Assembly: GCA_903813345.2 (NCBI GenBank)
Contig: CAIIXF020000012.1
Coordinates: 15,806,020-15,870,019, forward strand
Direction: 5' to 3'
DNA: 64,000 nucleotides
From: Owenia fusiformis
Lineage: Eukaryota; Annelida; Polychaeta; Sabellida; Oweniidae
A program made the position numbers and the translations under genes. Position 1 is the stretch's first letter. Each line of letters opens with the position of its first letter. Under the pieces are notes generated by a model, which saw only the letters and a program-made list of their open reading frames with translations, had not been told where the DNA came from and did not search any database. This document shows positions 61,325-64,000 of the stretch, one piece after another.

Positions 61325-62140
61325 TACACTCCCCTCCATAAGTTTGGCAACCTAAGCTTCCCCATTGAACTACGTGTTAAAGCCTCTTTACCTTTGAACT
61401 TTTATTTACTTAACCTGCGATGAAAATACTTATGATATTGATGGAAACGGAATTTGACTTTATTTCCAATACCTCCAAATTTTCTCAATTTATTTCCTCA
61501 ATTACAATAGGTCGAAAATTGATGATAAATTTGATGAATTTTTGAAAATCGACATTCCCATGTTAACCAATGTGAAATGGTAGGTTTGTCGCAAGTCATA
61601 TGGCAGAATATCCATATATCCGAGTCCTTGCAAAAAATAGAAGTTAGGTAGGCAATTGAATTTGCTTTATTTAACAAAAAATTGATAAGTTTCTTCAGAT
61701 TCTTTAAAGCCAAAATTGTTTTTCAAAAAACTCTCCCATTGAAAAAGCACAGGAGGTGAAAATGATTTTCAAAAAATGACATTGACTCTCTGTAACTTAA
61801 GTATGCATCAAGCAAACTAAACACTTAGTGTACAAAAATTAAGACAATTCATTTTCTATGTAGAAATATTTTTTGCTGAATCTTTTACTGAATAGATATC
61901 CTGATTTCTGATTTGCCCCGAACCAACCATTTCCCATTGGTTTACATGGGAATGACGATTTTCAAAAATTCATCAAATTTATCATCAATTTCCGACCTAT
62001 TGTAATTAAGGGAAAAAATTGAGAAAATTTTATGAGTTATTTCATCGCCGGTTAAGTAAATAAAAATTCAAACGTAAAGAGGTTTTAACACGTAGTTCAA
62101 TGGGGGAGCTAAGGTTGCCAAACTTATGGAGGGGAGTGTA
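61325..62140. mobile_element. Long-TIR MITE (ACACTCCCCTCCATAAGTTTGG)
   Basis: 816 bp from TACACTCCCCTCCATAAGTT to AACTTATGGAGGGGAGTGTA. The arms match for well over 200 bp, including GAACTACGTGTTAAAGCCTC and CAATTTATTTCCTCAATTAC against their complements. The TA-flanked ACACTCCCCTCC terminus is of Tc1/mariner type. No transposase. Confidence 0.85.
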
Positions 62141-62364
62141 TCTTATCTACACCTACACTGTAGTGCAGTATAATAATACAGTATAAAATAGCATAATAAC
62201 ATACTCACGTCCCTATTTTTCATGATTTTCTGAGATTAAAACGGGCAACAAAGGATATGAAGACTTAAAAAACGATATTTTAGAGTATTTTTTCCTAAGC
62301 AATAGGCCCCTGAAGTGTGAATATTTCACTAAAGTGGGCATGGCACTTACCATAGAATCCCATG

Positions 62365-62921
62365 CAGGGGTTTCACTATAATTTCTCACAACAGGCTAAA
62401 TAAATGAAAACAACAGGCAAAATTAATGGATATCATAACGGACGATTCTCGGTTTGGAGAACAGTCTCCTGGGTTAATAATTTTTTTCATGAAAAATATA
62501 GAAATATTACCCAAATTAAACTATGAATATTCGAAAGAGGACATTTAAATCTACAAGATGTAAAAATAACAAATTGGTCTGAAGCAGGGATAATGCTCAA
62601 TTTGACCGATTCAATAAAATACAAGTATCGATATAGGGAAAGAAGTTCATCAGTGTACTGCGCCAATATTTTTTTGCGAAAAAACTAGAAATATTACCCA
62701 AATTAAATTTTGACCATTCAATAGAAGACATTTAAATCTATAATATGTAAAAAAATCAAATTTGTCCGAAGCAGGGATAATGCTCATTTAGATTGATGAA
62801 CTTCTCCAAACCGAGAATCGTCCTTTAACATGGAAAAGTTAAAGGTCCCTAAAAACAACAGGCGATTTTGTGAAAACAACAGGTGAAAAGCGCCTGTTGC
62901 CTGCTGCTAATGAAACCCCTG
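62365..62921. mobile_element. Inverted-repeat element, CAGGGGTTTCA ends
   Basis: The ends CAGGGGTTTCACTATA and TAATGAAACCCCTG are inverted, and inner words also mirror (GACGATTCTCGGTTTGGAGA against TCTCCAAACCGAGAATCGTC; ACAACAGGC words on both sides). The ends look hAT-like, but no 8-bp duplication is evident. Confidence 0.65.
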
Positions 62922-63700
62922 CTATGTAAAAACAGAATTCATTTCCTTTACCCATTTACCTTGCCTTTAAATATTTTACTGATCACATACGTTAACCATT
63001 TACATTTTTTTAACATTTACATTTGAATTTGAGTAGATGCTTCAATTTGCTTAATTTGACAGCTTTACTTTAGGTTATTTTGGACAAGTTAATTCAAGTC
63101 CAAGTTAAATGACCTTGACCCTGTAGCACTTCCATCTATACTTTTTCAATCGTAACGGAACCAATCTCACAATTTCATCTAGACTGGGCCATCTCTGGTA
63201 TTGAAACTCAAACCGAAACTTTTGAAACGATTTTGCACTTACTTACTTACTTAAGTGTCACGTAGGTAACAGGTAACACCGATGTTTATATTTCGCAGGC
63301 GGTTTAAAATGGTGAAGTGGAGAGGTGTGTTCAAATGCTCCATTCGTTTGAAAGTGTTTTGCGTTCATTAGTCTTGGTAGAAAAGAGCCCAATTCTTGCC
63401 TTGTTGGAAATACCGAAATTCCCCAATTTGATGTTTGACTTCTCAAAACACTGACTTTAAGAATAATATAGTTTGGTTAATGAATAATCATACAAGTGGC
63501 CAGGAACAACTGTCAGGTGAGAAGTGCACTAAGTCATTTTGAAGAACTACCCATACGAAACTGGAACGAAAACAACTGTTTCATAATCATACAGATACTT
63601 ACATATGAGCTAAAATGACAATAAAGTGTTTTAACTATGTTATTGCGATCTTCTGCTGGGATGCCTGGAGGGAACTCGAGAAATCCTTATGACAAAAATA
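62922..63700. other. Upstream region of gene I, with GAAAC sites
   Basis: No exon found. GAAACTGGAACGAAAAC at 63557-63573 lies 137 bp before the gene I start, and CCGAAACTTTTGAAACG at about 63211 lies further out. Both fit the GAAA pattern seen ahead of other family copies. Confidence 0.45.
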
Positions 63701-63709
63701 ATCCTGAAA

Positions 63710-63986
63710 ATGGCGGATTATGATCCATACGACGATGACGGATATCTTGAACCCTTGAATAGCCGATATGCAGTTATACGAGATATTGAATTTTATCGGA
63801 CCGATGAGAAACATTCACATTCACATGCGCAAAGTGAGGAAGTGAAGAAAACACGTATGACAAATCGAAAATATAATATACTGAAGAGAGCCAAGTCTCG
63901 CAGATTAATTATTGTCATTGTATCATCTGCTGTTATCTTATTCGCAGTTGCAGCAGTTGTTACAGTTGTATATATGGTCATGAAAG
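63710..63986 (+). CDS. Gene I: tyrosine-tailed Cys-motif family member, first exon only
   Basis: Exon 1 encodes 92 residues plus one base and stops at donor AAAG|GTAACC; the ectodomain exon lies beyond the window. The tail has DYDPYDDDGYLEPLNSRYAV then IRD: a GYLEP (pYxxP-like) site at 11-15 and YAVI at 20-23, as in genes C and F. Basic residues 47-65 precede the span (about 66-90), which ends VVYMVMKG, as in C, D and F. Upstream, another frame from the ATG at 63661 reads MPGGNSRNPYDKNNPENGGL then stops. It resembles the true N-termini of C and F (PxNNxPEN), which suggests a frameshift moved the start to the present Met. Strand is opposite to genes A-G. Confidence 0.8.
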
Positions 63987-64000
63987 GTAACCTATTGCTA

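Noticed and set aside
1-64000. tRNA, rRNA or other structured RNA genes
   Set aside because: I saw no convincing tRNA arm patterns or rRNA segments by eye. A covariance-model scan would be decisive and could not be run.

Overview
The window looks like AT-rich nuclear DNA from an invertebrate animal. Genes are short and split by phase-1 GT-AG introns, there is no operon structure, and most of the sequence is decayed DNA transposons with terminal inverted repeats (TIRs), tandem repeats and a few LINE or mariner remnants. I could not fix the species. A lophotrochozoan such as a mollusc would fit, but that is a guess.

The main content is a family of small single-pass membrane proteins that I do not recognise. 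Nine copies and one pseudogene are visible. Seven genes and the pseudogene lie on the minus strand between 6.4 and 28.2 kb. Two more are on the plus strand at 59.7-60.5 kb and from 63.7 kb to the window end. The usual plan is two exons. Exon 1 encodes a polar N-terminal tail, basic residues and one membrane span. A phase-1 intron follows just after the span. Exon 2 encodes a Thr/Ser/Asn-rich stalk that ends in an almost invariant twelve-residue Cys-bounded motif, C-x-x-[FHN]-P-[HY]-V-L-[PR]-x-L-C, at the extreme C-terminus. Charge distribution predicts N-terminus inside, C-terminus outside. In four intact copies the tail carries spaced tyrosines (GY[LM]xP, YxxI, IYSY) like those of phosphotyrosine-signalling receptors. 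Many copies have GAAA-repeat sites resembling IRF/ISRE elements 65-190 bp before the start codon. A TIR (Toll/interleukin-1 receptor) domain exon ends 26 bp before one copy. I infer an inducible, immune-type, rapidly turning-over locus; function is not shown by sequence.

Layout. 0-6.4 kb: repeats, including a TTTACAC minisatellite and a duplicated inverted-repeat element. 6.4-9.3 kb: family genes A and B. 9.7-10.7 kb: mariner-like element. 11.4-20.0 kb: two diverged copies of one segment, giving pseudogene and gene D, with gene C between them. 22.4-28.2 kb: genes E, F, G and a 360-bp tandem repeat. 30.9-31.5 kb: a possible unrelated gene sharing the GAAA promoter motif. 33.8-43.7 kb: a two-exon gene for an 88-residue secreted protein whose 9.6-kb intron is a nest of transposons. 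44-57 kb: transposons and repeats, with one weak ORF. 57.9-60.5 kb: transposon, TIR-domain exon and gene H. 61.3-62.9 kb: two inverted-repeat elements. 63.7-64 kb: first exon of gene I.
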